From the NCBI GenBank assembly GCA_044227705.1, contig JBGAWE010000261.1:1-5795 (forward strand): a DNA stretch of 5,795 bases, read 5' to 3'. The notes under the pieces are model-generated. The model searched no databases, was not told where the DNA came from, and was given only the letters and a program-made list of their open reading frames with translations. The stretch comes from JANOQP01 sp044227705. Its GTDB lineage: Bacteria; Bacteroidota; Bacteroidia; Chitinophagales; Saprospiraceae. Positions 4,920-5,795 of the stretch are shown one piece after another. Every line of letters starts with the position of its first letter. Within the stretch, counting starts at the first letter, position 1. The position numbers and the translations under genes are program-made.

Positions 4920-5360
4920 TCAGATGAGGTTGAAGTCGGAAGGCTTCAAGATGAGGAGGCCCTCCTTTTTGGGTGCCGCTGCGGGGGCGGCGGACTCCAT
5001 GTTCTTCTCTTTGATTTGCTGTCGGGAGTGGCCCCAGCGGCTGCCTTCCTGGAAGAAGGCGATGATGGCCCAGACGAGCAGCAGCATCGGCAGCAGCACG
5101 CTGAGGACGAGGCCGCGCACCTCAAAGCCCATGTGCATGAAGTTGAAAACGATGAAATAGGCCTTGTAGAGCGAGAAGCCGACCATCGCCGCCATGTAGA
5201 GGCCCTTGCCGAGGCTGTTGTGGTAGAACGCTGGTAGGCCCGGGATGTGGCCCTTCGCCCACAGCGCGAGGAACACCTCGATGATGGTGATTGCCCCGAG
5301 CAGTTTGAGGCCGTAGAACACGAGCTTTTTGCCCTCTTCGTAGGTCTGGTGAGCAGCCAT
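4920..5360 (-). CDS. Cytochrome c oxidase subunit IV (prokaryotic type)
   Basis: This is a small structural subunit of the aa3-type oxidase in the cytoplasmic membrane. The 146-residue protein has three membrane helices, at about 14-35, 52-74 and 82-104. The signature of this family is visible in the second helix, KAYFIVFNFMHMGFE (66-80), followed by the hydrophobic third helix VLSVLLPMLLLVWAIIAFFQ. A polar, Ala/Pro/Lys-rich C-terminal tail (105-146) follows, longer than in minimal members; its function is unclear. ATG at 5360 gives a plausible hydrophilic N-terminus (MAAHQTYEEGKK). It lies directly downstream of subunit III, and an intrinsic terminator begins two bases after its stop. Residual uncertainty is only in the exact subunit name, since coxD, ctaF and cyoD are used for related proteins. 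Confidence 0.9.
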   Translation of the reverse strand: MAAHQTYEEGKKLVFYGLKLLGAITIIEVFLALWAKGHIPGLPAFYHNSLGKGLYMAAMVGFSLYKAYFIVFNFMHMGFEVRGLVLSVLLPMLLLVWAIIAFFQEGSRWGHSRQQIKEKNMESAAPAAAPKKEGLLILKPSDFNLI

Positions 5361-5396
5361 TGCGAGTTCGGATTTTTTGATTTACGAGTGACGATT
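5361..5396 (-). repeat. Degenerate 7-bp repeat blocks before subunit IV
   Basis: Read on minus from 5396, consecutive 7-bp blocks are AATCGTC, ACTCGTA, AATCAAA, AAATCCG and AACTCGC, then A and the ATG. The shared pattern is A-(A/C)-T-C-G-T, with the fourth block out of register by one base. It is weaker than the array at 4253-4273 but sits in the same position, touching a start codon. Confidence 0.4.
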
Positions 5397-5411
5397 GGTT
5401 TGTCCAGCCAA

Positions 5412-5795
5412 TCAGAGGAGATAGAAAACGAGGAACACGAAAACCCAGACAAGGTCGACGAAGTGCCAGTAGAGGCCCATCTTCTCGACCATCTCGTAGT
5501 TGTTGCCTCGCTTGTGGTATAGGCCGGAACCGACGTTGATGGCGATGATGGCGAGGAACAGCACCCCCGAGAAGACGTGGAAGCCGTGGAAGCCCGTGAT
5601 GGAGAAGAACAGCGCGCCGAACTGCTTCGGCCCCATCGGGGTCGGCTCGCTGATGCCCGCCTTCAGGCCGCTCGTGTAGGTCACTTTCGGGCGGACGTAG
5701 TCGCCGTCGTGGAAGTGCAAAAGGTAGGGGTCGCCGGCTTTGAACTCGGTCTTCGAGCCGTCGGCGTTGACCGTGAAACCGTCGGCCTCGTAGCC
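5412..5795 (-). CDS. Cytochrome c oxidase subunit III, C-terminal part (cut by window edge)
   Basis: This is the 3' part of the gene: 127 codons and a TGA are in the window and the start lies beyond the right edge. Subunit III is a core membrane subunit of the heme-copper oxidase. Family marks are ITGFHGFHVFSGVLFL, with the conserved FHG-x-HV, then NNYEMVEKMGLYWHFVDLVW, with the conserved Glu and YWHFVD-x-VW, and a final hydrophobic helix ending at FYLL. Before them lies a long hydrophilic loop of about 50 residues (ADGSKTEFKAGD, HFHDGDYVRPK) that minimal subunit III proteins lack. The TTG at 5718-5720 is not a start; the frame stays open through it. The name coxC, ctaE or cyoC cannot be settled from this fragment. 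Confidence 0.93.
   Translation of the reverse strand, partial: GYEADGFTVNADGSKTEFKAGDPYLLHFHDGDYVRPKVTYTSGLKAGISEPTPMGPKQFGALFFSITGFHGFHVFSGVLFLAIIAINVGSGLYHKRGNNYEMVEKMGLYWHFVDLVWVFVFLVFYLL

Noticed and set aside
4270..5160. 296-codon plus frame antisense to the SCO-like and subunit IV genes
   Set aside because: No family motif; the opposite strand carries recognisable oxidase proteins with membrane helices in the right places.

Overview
The window looks like a chromosomal segment of a high-GC member of the Bacteroidetes, possibly the Saprospiria, though that rank is a guess. The pointers are the order of the cytochrome oxidase genes, a small CxxC membrane protein of a type I recall from Bacteroidetes next to a DUF420 gene, a YqaE/Pmp3-like protein with a long secreted N-terminus, A-rich gene leaders without clear Shine-Dalgarno sequences, and TAnnTTTG-like -7 promoter elements. 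The third codon position is strongly G/C biased. I see no rRNA, tRNA, CRISPR, integrase or transposase.

Layout. Positions 1-188 hold a short imperfect 21-bp repeat patch with a weak plus-strand reading frame. Positions 189-1823 (minus) hold coaD (phosphopantetheine adenylyltransferase) followed by a GT4-type glycosyltransferase. Positions 1824-2003 are a divergent promoter region. Positions 2004-2846 (plus) hold a secreted YqaE/Pmp3-like membrane protein, an intrinsic terminator, then a small DUF2752 membrane protein. A strong bidirectional terminator (2847-2882) separates this from a convergent small secreted two-helix membrane protein (2908-3330, minus). From 3414 to the right edge, all on minus, runs the distal part of an aa3-type cytochrome c oxidase operon. 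In transcription order it is subunit III (cut by the window edge), subunit IV, a SCO-like membrane-anchored thioredoxin-fold protein, a DUF420 (CtaM-like) protein and a small CPMC-motif membrane protein.

How the genes work together. Subunits III and IV are structural parts of the respiratory oxidase. The SCO-like, DUF420 and CPMC proteins are most likely assembly or copper/redox factors for it. The SCO-like protein has lost both CxxxC copper-ligand cysteines and the usual histidine, while the operon's last protein presents a periplasmic CPMC motif. An intrinsic terminator sits directly between the structural genes and the assembly genes.

The most interesting signals are this degenerate SCO, the terminators placed just before start codons in two separate operons, in-phase 7-bp repeat blocks at three intergenic junctions, and the 21-bp repeat at the left edge whose two best copies differ only at third codon positions. 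I found no clear undescribed defence or mobile system.
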